A stretch of DNA of 64,000 nt from Viola odorata (GCA_963691705.1 OY829538.1:81102781-81166780); one strand, 5' to 3'; counted from the stretch's first letter, positions 1 through 15,193 are shown. Numbers and translations are program-made. Notes: generated by a model from the letters alone, not told the origin.

Positions 1-3000
1 CCTCAGACATGGTAGGTCTAATGGTTGGTGAGGCATTTGAGCACAAGAGAGCTACTTTTACCAGAGTTTCTGCTTCTTTTTTCTTGAAATCAAACCTTAA
101 CTTCTCGTCTATGAGCTCCATCAAGTTTCCGCTTTGTTGCACATGGCAGGCCTGCAATACAAACATTTATCAAAATTATTAATACAGGAAAACAAATCAG
201 TTTCTGATGCTCATTTCTGCAAAGCAAGTCCGGTAAACAATAAAAATAAATTGGAAGCACATTACCCAATCTAACAGACAAACACAATTGTTATTTGGCA
301 CATAATTGTTATTGCTCTTCCCGGTGACAATTTCCAATAGTAGAACTCCGAAACTGTACACGTCTGCTTTGTCAGTCAGGTAGCCCCACAGTGCATATTC
401 GGGTGCCATATATCCTCTGCAAATCAGGATTACGTTTTGTGTATGTCAGCATTTGAAGTAACACTATAGCCAAAGATGCAATTAAATGATATGGTTACTA
501 ACATAGTTCCAGCAACTCGGGTGCTGATGTGACTCTTCTCCTCTTCATCGAGCTTAGCCAATCCAAAATCGGATATTTTAGGGTTCAAATCCCCATCAAG
601 GAGTACATTAGTAGCTTTGATATCTCTGTGAACTATCTTAAGCCTTGATTCTTCATGAAGATAAGCTAAACCTCTAGCTATCCCGAGACAGATCTTAAGC
701 CTTGTAGGCCAGTCGAGTTTAAGCTGACTATCTTCATAGCCTGAATATTCCACAAAATATTATTTTATGAGAATTCAGATTACTTCTTCATATTTAAAAT
801 ATTTGGATCGACAAAATTCTAGCGAGAAAAGACACAAGACTCACCGAATAAAGCGCGAGCAAGACTGTTATTTTCCATGTACTCATAAACAAGTAATAAT
901 TGATCCCTTTCAACACAGCAACCATGCAGCTTGACAAGGTTGGGATGTTGTATACAAGAAATCACACCCATCTCATTCAAGAATTCACGATTTCCTTGCT
1001 TCGATTTAGAAGATAGTTGCTTCACTGCTATCACAGTACTATCTTGTAATACACCCTGCACCACGATATCTATTAAGAATATCGTAGAGTATGAAAAGGA
1101 AAAAGACAACAACAATACTCAAAACAAGGTAATTGGTGAAAGCGTAAGCTAAATACCTTGTACACAGGACCAAATCCCCCTTCTCCAATCTTGTTAGCTG
1201 AATCAAAGTCATTTGTAGCAGCTCTTATTTCTTTCAAGGAAAAAGTTCCCTTCATCGAATCAAGCCCTTCGGTATCTATTCAAACATGTTATGCAGAGGT
1301 GAGGGGGTGAAAACCGTACAGAAATGATCACACAGAAAAACCTTTGTTCTGTTTGAAATACAGAAGAAATGTCATCACCGGCATCGATTAGTTTAAGAGT
1401 AAATAATTGCGAAATAGTGTTCACCTTTCTCCCTGAGCCGTTTCCCAGGAACACATCCTTTCCACCATAGAATTCCTAGCAGAATTGAAATCAAGCAAAA
1501 TGCTAGAACAACTCCCACAATAATGCCAACAGTTCCATTCTTCTTACTGCCGTTAGAACAAGGATTTAAATCTGGCCATTTGCAGGAATAAGAAGTTAAA
1601 AAGAAAAATATTAACACAAAGAGAGTAATCTCCTTGGCATACTTATTTCAAAATATAACACTTTCTGGGATAACTAATGAAGCAACCAGATTATCACATA
1701 CTAAGTTATTTAAGCCTATAATATATCACCAACCATGTGTAATCATTTGCAACATAGACCTCATCCAGGAAAAGCAAAAAAATTCTGCCATAATATCTAT
1801 GTAGTTCATGTCAAAGGAAAACAGTTGTACACAAGGAATATCATACAAATGACTTACCAGAAATCACAGAGATGCCTGATATAATAGGACCATAAACTCC
1901 TCTAACAGGAATCCTCGTCGTTCCTTTGCCAGCAAAATAGAATCTTATCTCCAAGATATGGTTTGTCACATTTACATTCAACAATTGCTTTACTAATGGT
2001 TTTTGAACACTACGAACTTCATCTTCAATATTGAAATCTTCCCAAACTAGGCTTCCCTGTGAAGTAGTCTAATTAACTCATAGTATGAGTTTCAAAAAGA
2101 ATGTAATATTTCATAAGTGTGAATATTTACCTGAACATAAACATCAAACATGCGCTTCCCTAAGCTACCATATGTGTTATCATTCGTAAATTGTAGCTCT
2201 GCAAAATGAAGTTTTACACTGTACTGCCCATTTTCTAAACAGTAATGAAAGTAAGTGAGGGAAATTGGAGATATCCGTGCTGTAGAGTATAACTCGGGGA
2301 TGTTTGATGCTGGCACAGATACAGTATAGCGGGTATTTTGATAGTCAAAATCATCCATGAAATCTCCAGTACTACTAAATCCCCAGTAACTCTGGGGTTT
2401 AATGAAGTATTTCGCTGCACCACCTACAACATCTCCATCTCCTTCATATGTAAAGGATGTTTTGTTTTCCTTTACAGTTATGTCCTTGCCACCGCTGTTT
2501 ACAAGTAAGCAATTTGAATCTGCCATGAAAAAAATTTAAATTTAGCGGCAATAAATGTCAATCATTTACAAGATCTTCAAAGTTAGATAACCTTACACTT
2601 GGGGCAGCTGAAAGTCTTCATGCATGGAAGAATTCGTGTTCTATTACAACCATGGGAGAAAAAAATGTTTAGCTTTAGGTGACAGTTCAATTTTTCTTTT
2701 TCTTTTTTCCATTTGGCTCACTAGTGAAGAATATAACTAAATAAAAATGGAGAAAGCGTCTTACGTGGTGCTGTTTGCTGCTGAAGAGCTCTTGAACAAG
2801 TTCAGATTTAGATTCCTAATGAAATTTAGGGGAAAGAAGCAAAAAGAAATTGAGAGCTTTGATCTTAGAATCAATATGAAACTGGAAATGTAAAGGACAT
2901 TTGCAAGAAAAGATCCTTACAGGTTCTCTCTACACGCAGGTTGCTCAGGTCCTTGTAATGAAAAGTTATTGTATGACAGATCACTGATACAAGCATTAAA

Positions 3001-6000
3001 AGTGGAATTTTAAAATGAAGGTATACAAGTTGCAAGCAGAAGAATAGCCAACGTCAAGAAAAGGTGGATGTGCTGGTATAAGTAAAGAAAGAATTAAAAG
3101 AAACATCATGATTAAGATCCATACATGTTGCTTCCTTGCTTCAAAATCGACTCCGGTATATCTCCACTTAGCGAGTTCCCGGTTAAAAAGCTTAAAAAGT
3201 AAAATCAACTCTGATTAGTATACTGCTTCAGAAGTACACAAAGGCAATAACTAGCAAAATTGCACCACAAACTTACACAAATCTAAGACGCTGTGCAGTA
3301 ATGATGGCAGGAATTGTCCCAACTAGCTTGTTGAAACTGACATCTCTGTAGCCAAAAAGATTAGCAATATCATAAGCATTAGTCCGCCGAAGTAAACTTT
3401 TTTCCTTGTCAGAAAAAAAAAGGGAAGTAATCAATAATATAGATGAAGAATGAAGAAACACTGTAAGTACAAGAAGTTTTATGCAGCGTGCTTAGCATGG
3501 TGCACTTACAACATTTCCAAATTCTGAAGTTTCCACAAGTAGGAAGGGAGCTTCCCAGAAATGTTACAGTTCCTCAACACCCTAATAAGAATAACCAAAT
3601 CACATCAAATCATCAACATTTACTGAAAAAGAGTACAGTTCACAATAAAACCTGAAAATATTAGGTGCTGTTGCATTTCCACATACACTCTAATCAATCC
3701 TGTCGCGTTGCTCAACATAGGGAATGGCTGACTTGGTCCAATTATATCGCTGATTCTCCTGCATAGCCACAATAGGCCGAACTGTCAATGAAATCAGAAA
3801 AGTAGAAAATAGTTCTACCTCATAATAAAAGTTGACAGAGATGCATCGGCTTTATACTTACAACTCCTGTAAATTATTCAAAAGAGAAATGCTTGTTGGT
3901 ATGGGTCCCTCCAGTCCACTTGCATGCAGTTCTCTTCAGTGATCCAAACCGACGGGAATAATAATTATTACAGCATTGATATAAGGTTCTTGCTTTATCA
4001 AAAATAGGAAATCAAGAGTAAAGAAGATAGATCTTACAATCTTGTGAGCTTTTTCCAGTTCTGTATGAAGTCAGGAATGGTTCCACTGAAGTTGTTATCA
4101 TTTATCCTACTGCATTGTACAACGAAAAACTGTTGATTCAACACAGTTATACTAGTAACATAATATCAAATATTACTCCTAAGAGTTTATTTGGAAAAAC
4201 ATACAAATTTGTTAGGTTCGTTAGTCCAGCAAATGTCAGTGGCAACTTTCCAGTCAACTGGTTTGATGACAACATCCTGAAACAGAATTTCAAAGCAACA
4301 TACCATCAGAGGAAATACCTCTTCATCCACGAATTGCAATGTAAAATCAACATCAAAAACAGAAGATGAAAGAAAAAAAGCAAGATACCGTACAATGTGT
4401 CTAAATGAATTAGTTTCCCAAGGTCAGGAGGAATAACACCAGAGAACTGGTTTGCGTCAAGGCATCTGGTTAGAGAAGGAAAGGGAAAGAGAAACAAATT
4501 ATTATATTACTGGGCTCAAAACAGTGAAATGTCCTACAGTAGCAAAAACACTGAATATTCTCAAGTTTTCTCATTCTTGTACTGATTCAAATAGTTGAAA
4601 CCACCACAATAATGTCCCCAAAATAACCAAAATATAAGTAAATAAATAGAGTTCAAAACCTACATGTAGGTGAGGGTTGTAATGTTTCCCAATTCCTTTG
4701 GTATCTCCCCTGACAGGCGATTTACAAGAACTGAACTGCACGAAAATCGTTTATTATTAATCATGGAAGTAATAAACATCTCATAGCAGAAAATGACTAC
4801 TCTTAAAAATGGAAAGATGACATGAGCTCACATTGACGTCATTTGTGTTGCAGCCCATTCGCGTGGAATAGTACCATGGAGGTAGTTGAGGGCAAAATCA
4901 CTACATTTAGGAAGAAAACTAATTAAGAAAACGGATGGCCATTTTTTTTTCCCAACCTATTAAAATGTGTAAGAATATAACATCAAAGATGACATTAAAG
5001 CATTTCAAAAGACACTTACATTTCTTGAAGCTGAGGAAGCTTAACAAGTTGAGGAGGAAGGACTCCAGGAAGACTATAGCCCTTGAGTATTCTGAAGCAC
5101 ATGGGAAGTTAAATTCTCAGTTATAACTTATAAGAACAGGAGACAACCAATTATTGCACAGATCTAGCACAACAAGAATCATAAAATATAACTTTCTAAA
5201 TATTACTCCTTGAACTCGGATGTATCACATTGCATTAATAAAAATAGAAGAGTAAACAAAGTATGCAGGGGAACAATACATCTTTGTGACATGACAATCT
5301 GTATTATTGCAGTTGCAAGCTATGCTGGCTTCGGAATTGTTTGGTGGCAGTTCTGTAAGTCCAGCCATTTCAACTTGACAAGAATCGGCATTGAACTTCC
5401 AGTATTTCGAGCCCATTGTTTTAGCAATTTCTTCAAGGGCGTCAACTGAATATCACCATCAAACAAAAAACTGCATCACATAGGGAGTAACAAAGCTAAG
5501 GATATCATGGGATGCAATGCACTCCATATCAATCACCAGTGTTACACGGTTTAGTTTTCTGGCCTTTTTTGTCAAAAAAAAAAAAACAAAATGACCGCAA
5601 CAATTAAGGTAATTTCAGGCATTAAGCAACCAGCATTCTATAAGAAAAATATCAGCAGTAAGATAACTAAAAAGTCAAAATAGAGAGGGAAGAAGTGACT
5701 GTGAAGGACAGGAAACAGTAGTGGACAAGCAGATAACTATCAAGATTAACCAAACATGTCCAACTAAATGATGCACATAGAGTAAAAGAAACCCAATATT
5801 TGATGTTCCAAATAAACAAAGAAAAAACACAACTTTCTCTAACTTGCCCTCATTCTTTCAGCGCCAAACAAAGAAATAGCCAATATCCAAAATTCAAATC
5901 TCACTCTCTACATTTTCCACAGTAATTCCAAATTAACCAAAACCCATTTTCAAATGGTCTAATTCTTTCACTAATCTTCAGTTTCAACAAGTGAAATAAA

Positions 6001-6134
6001 GTTTACTACAAAAGAGAGGGAGAAAGAAATTCAATCTCACCTTCTTCTTGGACCACCCTTGCCTCAGCAAATCTAACCAAACTGGAGAAACTAAGATAAA
6101 CAGTCAGGAAAACAAAGAATTCCCCAGTGACCAT
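1..6134 (-). CDS. LRR-malectin receptor-like kinase (LRR-VIII-2 type), 3' end cut by window
   Basis: Plasma-membrane receptor kinase. The start is the ATG at 6132-6134, which opens a signal peptide ([16 protein letters not shown]...) ending near RFAEA. Many short LRR exons follow from about 5450 to 2900 (for example [18 protein letters not shown] at 3510-3590). Then come a malectin domain (about 2520-1880, with [22 protein letters not shown] and LHFAELQF), a TM segment (about 1550-1450, [19 protein letters not shown]) and a kinase domain. Kinase landmarks are [16 protein letters not shown] (about 1030), [11 protein letters not shown] (about 630), DFGLAKL (about 560) and [20 protein letters not shown] (about 400). 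HRD makes it an RD kinase. The last visible exon (1-151) stops inside the C-lobe, so the C-terminal tail lies outside the window. No frameshift or premature stop was seen in the exons read. Ligand unknown. It resembles Arabidopsis At1g53430/At3g14840-type kinases. Confidence 0.93.
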
Positions 6135-8477
6135 GTTCAAGAACTAAACTTGCAGAGAAATTTGGCTCCCCAAAAGGAATTAACCAAGGAGTTTTTAAGC
6201 TGACTTTTCACTAGAGTGAGGAAGATGAGTAAAGAAAGATGAAAGATGAAAGATAACAAGCTTTGGGTTTGACTAATCCAAAATGAGATGTGAAAATAAC
6301 GATTTTTTGCTTCTCGATTCTCATAGTATTCTTCTGCGTGGAAAATGGAGATAGTCCTAATAGTTCAACAACTAGGTCCTGTCTGATAATCTATGATGGA
6401 GGACAGTACGGAATGTCGGTGCATGTGTCTCTGTCAGAGTAAGATGAGAGCATTTGACTTCATCGATGTTTTTTTTTTCCACCGGCTTTTTTACAGTCGT
6501 GACCTAATTAAGCGGACCCTACCGCGCAAACCCGAAACGGTACATCGAACCGAAGATTTTATCGGTTCGATTTTCTAAGGCAGTTTTTAAGACAGTTAAA
6601 CTTCAGTTATTAAGACAGTTCTTTGCTTTTATCGATTCGCTTTTTTAATGTCCTAAATCGATTAGCCGAATGATTTTCTAACAAAAAATGTTAAAAAAAC
6701 TAACCGAACCAATTGATTGCTCACTAGTAAACTCATGGAGCCATGTTTTTCTAAGTTATTATGGGTTTCACTATCTCATTTTGGTAAATAATGCACAGAA
6801 AATCCACTCAATTGACAAGTTGGCAACTAGGGTAGTAAAAAAAAATAGTTTGATTAAGTCAATATTGGTAAATAGTTGCAGGCGGCCAATAGATTCCTCC
6901 ATGCTGCCGGCTCTTTCATTAATGCATGGCATTTATAAATTAATCTAGACTTTTTGTTTCTGTAATAATTTAATCTAGAAGTTGGTGTTAATTTGGACAC
7001 ACTTAGATTAGTCTATAAAAATATACAAATGTTTTGTGTAAACAACTCAAAATAGTTGAATAAAAGTGTCACGTTAATGTCAAATCATAAGAATTATTCA
7101 CTGATTAGATATTTACGTATAGAATAATTACCCAACGCGGGCTTTTTTATCTCTTAAATTACGATAGAAAGATAATTGATGAATAAAAACGACTCGATCA
7201 AACAAAAAAAAAGTCAAATGTTGAACTCTCGCAAGGTTATTAATTAGTGGCACATATATTAATCAATCTATAGTAAAATCGCTTAGTGTTGGAATCGTTC
7301 TTGTTGCTTGTCTTGACGAGCCATCTCTCTTTTCATGAAAGTTATTATTAGTAGAAATTTGGGCGCGTCCGTTAGAAAAATTGTACAGCACAGCAGCCTT
7401 GCTTTAAGCTTAGAGAAAAAAGGGCCTTAATTAATCCTTATTAGAATGCTACTTGTTCGTTGACATTTCGTTGCAAGCTGGAAAAATGATGAAGGTTACT
7501 TGGTCTCTACGTAATTTTTTTTTTAATTTTGTAAAGGTAAATAAAAGGTGGCCTATTCTTCACTTCTTCTTCTTCTTTTTTTACTTAACTTTTTTAAAAA
7601 GATTGATTACCTTTTTGTGAGCAAAGAGCATGAATTAGCGTTGGTAAAATACCCCAATTACGTCAATAGTACATTCAATCGGGTGGGATAGTTCATAGAT
7701 GGACGCCCGGCAAATTGGTACGTATTAACATAATATATTAATAATTGACTAATTTAGGAATGACAAATAATTATTTGATAAACTAGAGATTGTCTTGTCT
7801 ACCGCGTGTTATAGCATTTTTATGCATATAATTTGTAAACAATGAATCCTTTTAATTTTTTTAAATAAACTAAATTATTTTTTGTAATTAAACAATTTAA
7901 TCCTTTCAAAAATTAACTAATTTAATAAGAGAAAAACTTTCAATTTAGCTACAAATTTTTAGTTACTTTAAACTTAATTATTTAAATAAAAATGTTTTCA
8001 AAATAATTAATCTAATATCATAATATCACTTAATATTTTAAAAACTATACAAAAAAATATTTAATTTATCCAAAAAATTGAATACCATTATATAAATTCA
8101 ATATGGAGTATCAAACGACGTGTCAATTGTAGTTATTACCACAAGTTTTTTTTGTTTTGAAGGCTCTGAATGTATCCAAAGATCAGGTATAATGTTTGTG
8201 GTGCAAAATTAGAATTTTTTTCAAGTAAAATTTTTTTTTAAAAACTTGACAATAATTAGTAAATCATTGCTATTTGTAAAAACATGTCAATATTAATATA
8301 CACAAAACTGTAGGGGTGTAAAATCCCACAAATAATGATTTATACATAAAGATTACATGTCAGACCACGAAGATCTTTCAGTGTGGTTTTCTGTATTCTG
8401 AACATCAAACTCGAGCCGTGTTAAGGATGGACAAGTTCATCATCCCTTGAGCACATCCAACATCGGTTGTAGTTCCG
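6135..8477. other. Intergenic, between the two receptor kinases
   Basis: AT-rich sequence without a supportable gene. It holds the upstream region of the left kinase gene and the 3' flank of the right one. At about 6500-6720 there are several CGGTTCG/CCGAACC-type motifs, of the kind common in degraded plant transposons, but no clear ends or target-site duplication are visible. From about 7740 to 8100 it is very A+T-rich. Confidence 0.5.
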
Positions 8478-11400
8478 TTACATTGAACTTGATTTTAGAT
8501 CACAAACACCAGGAGCAGATGCTATGGAAGAGGCTTCCATTGAGGAGAATGTGGCTGAAACTTGGCTTTGGTTTTCCTGCTCTCCCCTGACTTTAGCTCT
8601 TTTTGAAGACGACTTGTAAGTTTCATAACGATCGTAGGAATAACCTGAAGAACTCTGTCCAGACACTACTGATGTTGAATTGGGGTCGCGAGAGCTTGCC
8701 TCCGTACTCTCTTTCTTTAACTGTTTTTGATGTCCTCGTATCGCTTTAAACCTGAGATCATCTTTATAGCTACTTGCTTCCGGGATCACATTTGGGACGG
8801 TCGCGGTTCCTTCTAGCATGTTAACCACTTCAGACATGGCTGGTCTTAACGAGGGCGAAACATTCGTGCATAGTAGAGCTACTTTGATCATCCTTTCTGC
8901 TTCAACCTTGTTAAATTTCGTTTCTAGCCTCTCATCCACTAGCTCCATCAGGTTCCCATTTTGTTGCAAATGACAAGCCTGGAACACGATGACATCAACA
9001 TATATGATCATGCATTTCTTGAAGAAAGTTCTTGTATGGAAATGCCGGTGCAGGTAGTTCATAGAAAATTTCTAGCAGAAAGGAATGCTTGTTGCTAATT
9101 ACTTACCCAGTCTAGCAGACAGGAAAAACTGTTCTCCGGCCCATAAGACATATTCTGCTTCCCACTAACAATTTCCAACGCGAGAATTCCGAAACTGTAA
9201 ACATCTGCTTTGTAGGTCAAATAACCCCATAAGGCATATTCAGGTGCTATATATCCCCTGCATGGCAATATCATCCGATGATATTCATCAAAATGTAAAC
9301 ATTACACTTCCTAACAATGCAACTTTGGAATAGGAAAACGGAAGCTCGCTTCACAAGCAAGAAACTGTGACTTACATGGTACCAGCTATTCTGGTGCTGA
9401 TGTGACTCTTTTCTATCTCGTCGAGTATAGCCAAGCCGAAGTCGGAGATTTTTGGGTTTAGATCCTTATCAAGGAGAACATTGGTAGCTTTGATGTCTCT
9501 ATGTACTATCCTGTGTCTTGACTCTTCATGCAGAAAAGCTAAACCCCTAGCTATCCCGACACAGATCCTCTTCCTTGTTTGCCAATCTAGTTCTAGTCGA
9601 AGGTCATCAGGCCCTACGAATAATAATCATCCAAATATGTCATGGTTTTTCCATTCTATATAGTCTGATTTATGGTAAATGATATAAGATTTTTACTCAC
9701 CAAACAGTGCGCGTGCTAGGCTGTTATTCTCCATGTACTCGTATACTAGCAACAATTGATCTTTTTCAATACAGCATCCATGAAGTTTCACAAGATTCGG
9801 GTGCTGCATACACGAAATTATGCCGATCTCATTCAGAAATTCGCGATTTCCCTGATTCGACTTGGATGAGAGTTGCTTGACAGCAACCACAGTACCATTA
9901 GGAAGTGTTCCCTATATCCCAATCACAAAAAAGAAAATTATCTTACTCATCTTTTGCAGAATACCGTAAAATCAAAGATAGCACTAGGTAAGCAAGAACA
10001 CCTTATAGACTGGTCCAAATCCACCTTCTCCAATTTTGTTTTCCGGATCAAAATCTTTTGTAGCAAGTTTAATTTGCCTTAAGGAATAAGATATTGTTCG
10101 GAGTTCTACACCTGCAAGATCTGTCCAAAAACACAGTGAAGAAAGCATTAGAAAGAAATATCTGAGCCACTCAAAATTTAAATGCTCTATTTCTGAAATT
10201 TCAGTCTATGTTAGAGAACAATGATTCGCTGAGAACAGTAGATCAGAAATGGTTCCGGAAAAGATCTAACCGTTTTGCCTCCTGCTTGTTGCTTTTGTAT
10301 AGTATCTCCACCAAAGGATTCCAATTACTGATAGTAGGAGGCATAATCCTACAACTCCAACGACGAGGAGTACTGTTGCAACCTTTTTATTTTTGCCGGC
10401 AAATTGAGGTTTGAAATCTGGAAAAAAATCCAGAAGAACTTGATGAAGCATTTCTCTTTGCATAAAAAAGCAAGAGGCATATAGCAGTAAATCACTCAGT
10501 ACAGTAACAGTGTACTTAAACTTTGAAGCTATTGGTTTGAAGCGGACGTTATCAGTGCAACCAAACATTTTACAAGAAAGATTGAGAAGAATCACTTACT
10601 AGATTTGACAGAAATAGCTGATATTAGAACACCATAGGCTCCATAGAAAGGAATTCTTGCAGTACCTTTGCCACCCCAATAAAAGCGGATCTCCAAGATG
10701 CCATTTTCAACAGTTGTGTTATATGTCTTCGTGATGGGTCTGAGGACGCCGGAAGCTTGGTCTTCAATGTTGAAATCCTTCTCTGCTAAATTGTCCTGCA
10801 ATAGACCAGCATTTCTTGCAAATCAACGTGAAGGAGAACATGCATCCGAGTTCATCGGTCAGCTTGGCTTGCGCCATATGCTTAGTGGAAATGAATTAGG
10901 AACCTCATTTATTTGAAGTCATCTTTCGTTTCGCAAACCAACAACCAGCTAAATTAGTTTTCCAAAAACATGACAGCAAACTAAGACCGGAACATAATGT
11001 GACAGAATACATTTCTGATGAATGATCCATTAGACCCCTTTTCAGATCCACACTTGTACAGAGATCACTCTCAACTCATTCAAATGAGAATTTCTATGGT
11101 GGTGATTAATTACCTGGATGTAGATATCAAATATTCGCCTTCCAAGGCGGTTGTATAGTATGTCATGTGTGAACTGTATCTCCGCGAAGTGTAGACTCAC
11201 GTTATAACTCCCATTTTCTAAACAGGACCGATAGTACGTAAGGGAAAGGGCTGAAAGGCGAGCTGTTTGATACAATACACTGAGATTGGATGATGGTAAA
11301 CTTAAATAGTTGGCTCTATTTCTGGCATCAATGTCATACAAAAAGTATCCAGTGCTACTAAATCCCCAATCACCATTTTGATAAAATGTTGCAGCACCAC

Positions 11401-14400
11401 CGGGTGCAATTGCATCTCCTTCATACATGATTCCATCTACCTTCCGAGAGTCACCACCGCAGTTGATATATAAAGAATGCCAATCTGCAAAGAGAGAATT
11501 TTTTGCTTATGATTAACTTGAAAGTCATATTCTTTCAAGAGAAAAAGTAATGTATTCATTTTTTCTGTTTGGAACTCCTTTTGAAGAAAATCAAAACTGA
11601 AGAACAGGTAACCGAAACTTGGAGATTCGCACTAGACCTTCTAGTTCTTTCACCGAAATATGAATGCCAGAGTAATTCAGTGTAAACAAATTTCTACTAA
11701 ATGTGCTTACATTGATCACATTTGGAATCCTTCATGCAAGCTCCACCTCTAGTTTCAGTAAAGAAAAGAAGAGATCAGCACCATGGCATTGCATTGTAAG
11801 CTCAAGACTAAGACTAACAGGAAACGACTGGTAAATAAGTTAACGTAGAATAACAGGCAAGAAACTCACAAGTCATTCCCCATTGATGAGCTCCGGAACA
11901 AGTTTAAATTAACATCCCTGTTGACATAACAAGGAAAAAACCAGAAGAAAACAAAAACATACGGTTTAGTACTTAGCCCACAATACACTGCCATGACCTG
12001 TAAAGGTTTTGTTACAGGAAAGGAGATGAGTACTGACACTGTTTGCTGACAAGCAGGTTGCTGGGGGTCTTGCCTTGTGAAATTATTATAGGAAAGATCA
12101 CTGCATGGAAAGAAATGGAAATGATGCCTGGAATTTTGATGTATGGTGACAAAAAAATAAGAACTTTGATACACTAAATCGACTTCTCTAAGGCCACCAG
12201 TAGCGTTCGATAGATCGAATGGGCGAAGTAAATTGATGACTATCCATTAACAGGAAGAGAGCTTTCACTCTCCCTTCCACTGTTTCCGCTCGGTAACATT
12301 CATTCTTACCGAGTAGAGTAAAATTTATAGATATCAACCATAATTGAGGACTATATACTAAAATAGAAGAAACTGTAAGCATCTAAGACGAGAGGTACAT
12401 ACACATCTATTCCTTTCCGAATTATTGGAATGTTTCCTGTGAGCATGTTGTGACTCAGAAAGCTGAACAAGAAAACATTAAGCAGCTAAATTCAGTACGC
12501 AAGACATTGTGAAATTCCAAACCAGAAACTCTGATCCACCACTTACACAAAGTCCAGATTTTGAGATAATAATATGGAACTGGGCAGCTCCCCGCTTAGC
12601 TTGTTATAAGTGAGATCCCTGTCCAAAATCACCATAGTTACATTCAAGTTAATTGCTGATGGGAATCTTCCACATCATCGAAAAGACATAGTAGCATATG
12701 ATAATCACAGGGGAAAATGAAAAACTTACAAAGTTTTCAGTTGACTATATCTAGCCCAGATGTATGAAGGAATCCTCCCTGATATGTTGCAATTCCTCAA
12801 AACCCTAATCATCCGACCGTGACCATGTCAAACATAGTAGCCATATGGCGATGTAAGCAAATTCATTCATAAACTCGAGAGAGAATAAATATCCAACATA
12901 CAATGTCTGAAGGCCAACTGTGTTGTTTAGGTTAGGAAAAGTTTGGTTTGTGACATTTATGTCACTAATCCTCCTGCATGCAAGAGTCAAGAACTTACTG
13001 AATATTCAGGATCCGAAATATAATGTTAAATCAATTGAAGTAGAATAATCAAGAACATTCTACTTACAGGTCAGTTAGTTTTTCCAAAACTGAGATGGAT
13101 GTTGGGATTGGTCCTACCAATCCACTAGCCTGCATTTCCCTGCATGAAATCAAATAATCAAAATCTATCAAGAAACTTTAAGAGACAGCTTGCTCTTCTC
13201 TTTCAAGTCTCAGATTTTGAAGGAAATCAAGATATCTGGAAAGAAAAGCTTACAGCCTATTAAGTTGCTTCCAGCTACCAATAAAATCTGGTAAACTCCC
13301 GTTGAACTTGCTGTCATTTATCCGACTGCAATATGGAATACAAATCATCTATCTTGTAGATCTGCCAAACTATGTTAATACTAAAACCATACTAAGTAAT
13401 GGAAAATCTTACAAGTCAGTCAGGTTTGATAACTGAGCAAGTTCTACAGGCAAATTTCCTTCCAATTTATTGGAGGATAGTATTCTGCAATGAAAATTTA
13501 ACTTGAATTATCTGTGAAGTACGTATGCCATGGCTAAATAGGAAAAGACGTGTGGGGGGGAAGCTAAGAAATATAAATTACTTACAGATTTTTCAGATTA
13601 ATTAACTTTCCAAGCTCCCGAGGGAGTACCCCAGAAAATTGATTTAGTTCAATGTTCCTGTTAAAACAATGCACTGAGATCGCTAACGGAACCCATAGCT
13701 TATATAATACATTAACAAAACCATATACACAGATATAAACATCAACAAACATATCAGGATCATTTGACACAACAAAACCAGTGACAGTAAGCTGCAGTAG
13801 ATAGAGTCATGGTATTTTATTCTAGGAATGGTAATATATGCAAGACAATATTTTCACATTGATTCTCAGATACAATATGGAGACATAGAGCTACAAGAAA
13901 ATCTGGATAAGCTGAAACTAGAAACTTACAAGTAGGTCAAATTGGTAAAGCTCCCCAAATAGCCAGGAATGCTCCCTGATAAACGGTTTGCGAGGAGAGA
14001 GCTGCAGTTGTAATTCTTGGTTAGCCATTAGGGGACACATTGCAATCCTATTCAACTAAAATGAGTGAATAAATTACTTACATGGAGTTGAGAGGCAAGG
14101 ATCCCAACTCACGCGGTATGGTTCCACTTAGGTAGTTGTAAGCAAAATCACTGCAAACAAGAAGAACAAGAATTCCAAACATCAAAATGTTTATAACCCT
14201 CTCTAGTTCTTAAGGAAATATAACAGAAAAGCAAATATGCATGTATATAGGCTCTTGTGTTCGGTAAGAACCCTAAAGTAAAAGCCTAACTCAACAATCA
14301 TCCGAAAAGGAAGAAAATGCAATCCATATACTTACATGCTTTCAAGATAAGGAAGCCGGATGAGTTCGACTGGAAGCTCTCCTGGAAGGCTATATCGTTT

Positions 14401-15193
14401 GATTTCCCTGAAATTCAAAGCAAACTCAATTTTGTTTCGAGCAAAGAAACATAAGAGGAAACTATACTACACACACATCCCACTCCACAAGTGCAAGTTA
14501 TGATGCGAAAGTAATTCTATAGCTTACGATCTGAGAAACATACAAGCCTATAATGTGGCATGTGTTGTTTGGAAACTGACAATTGCAAGTAATATTCCTC
14601 TCAGGATCTGTTATTTTTAGCGGCGAAACCCTATCTCCACAAGTGTTTGTAGCATTGAAATTCCAGTCAATAGCTCCCATTTTTCTAGTAATCAGGTTTA
14701 TAGCATCCACTGGCGCCAATACATGGGCATAAAACAGAAGCAAGGTAGACAAGTTAGTATCATACAATTGGCAAAAACAAAATTAGCGCAACAAAACATC
14801 CTTCTTTTGGGTTCCATTTTTCAAACAACCAAGCCAAAACAGAGCAGCTAGCCTCTACAAGTCAGTAAACCTAGGGAAAAAGAGGTTTTTCTAGGGTCTT
14901 AGCCTAGAATTTCATGTATGTCACCAAAAAACACTATCTTTTTATTTGAGAATTGAGAAAATCATGCCCGGAGACTTTTTTTTTACGGTCCAATAATGTT
15001 CAAACGAGATTGATCTCCCAGCGGATATAGTGGAAAAGAAAAACTCTTTATCTTCTACTAAAAGAATAGAGTAAGAAGAGAAATCAAACATACCCTCATC
15101 CTGGGGAAGGATTTCATCTGCAAATCCTTGACTGACCAGGTAACTAAAAGCAAGAACTGGTACAAGTAGCATTAGTTTCAGGGAGGAGACCAT
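8478..15193 (-). CDS. LRR-malectin receptor-like kinase (LRR-VIII-2 type), complete
   Basis: Tandem paralogue of the kinase to its left, complete in the window. The start is the ATG at 15191-15193 with a signal peptide ([20 protein letters not shown]...FADE). Exon 1 ends at 15094. An N-terminal cap ([11 protein letters not shown]) is followed by LRR exons from about 14400 to 11900, a malectin domain (about 11480-10600, with [25 protein letters not shown] and LHFAEIQF), a TM segment (about 10390-10290, [21 protein letters not shown]) and a kinase. Kinase landmarks are [17 protein letters not shown] (about 9880), [11 protein letters not shown] (about 9500), DFGLAILDE (about 9440) and [20 protein letters not shown] (about 9240). 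The last exon is 8478-8978 and carries a Ser-rich tail ending CDLKSSSM. It is an RD kinase and looks functional. In gene families of this kind, tandem arrays usually reflect recent duplication and diversification of ligand sensing; that is inference here. Confidence 0.94.

Noticed and set aside
6393..6948. Plus-strand frames of 61 and 86 codons
   Set aside because: AT-rich intergenic sequence with CGGTTCG-type repeat debris, no domain, no supporting context.
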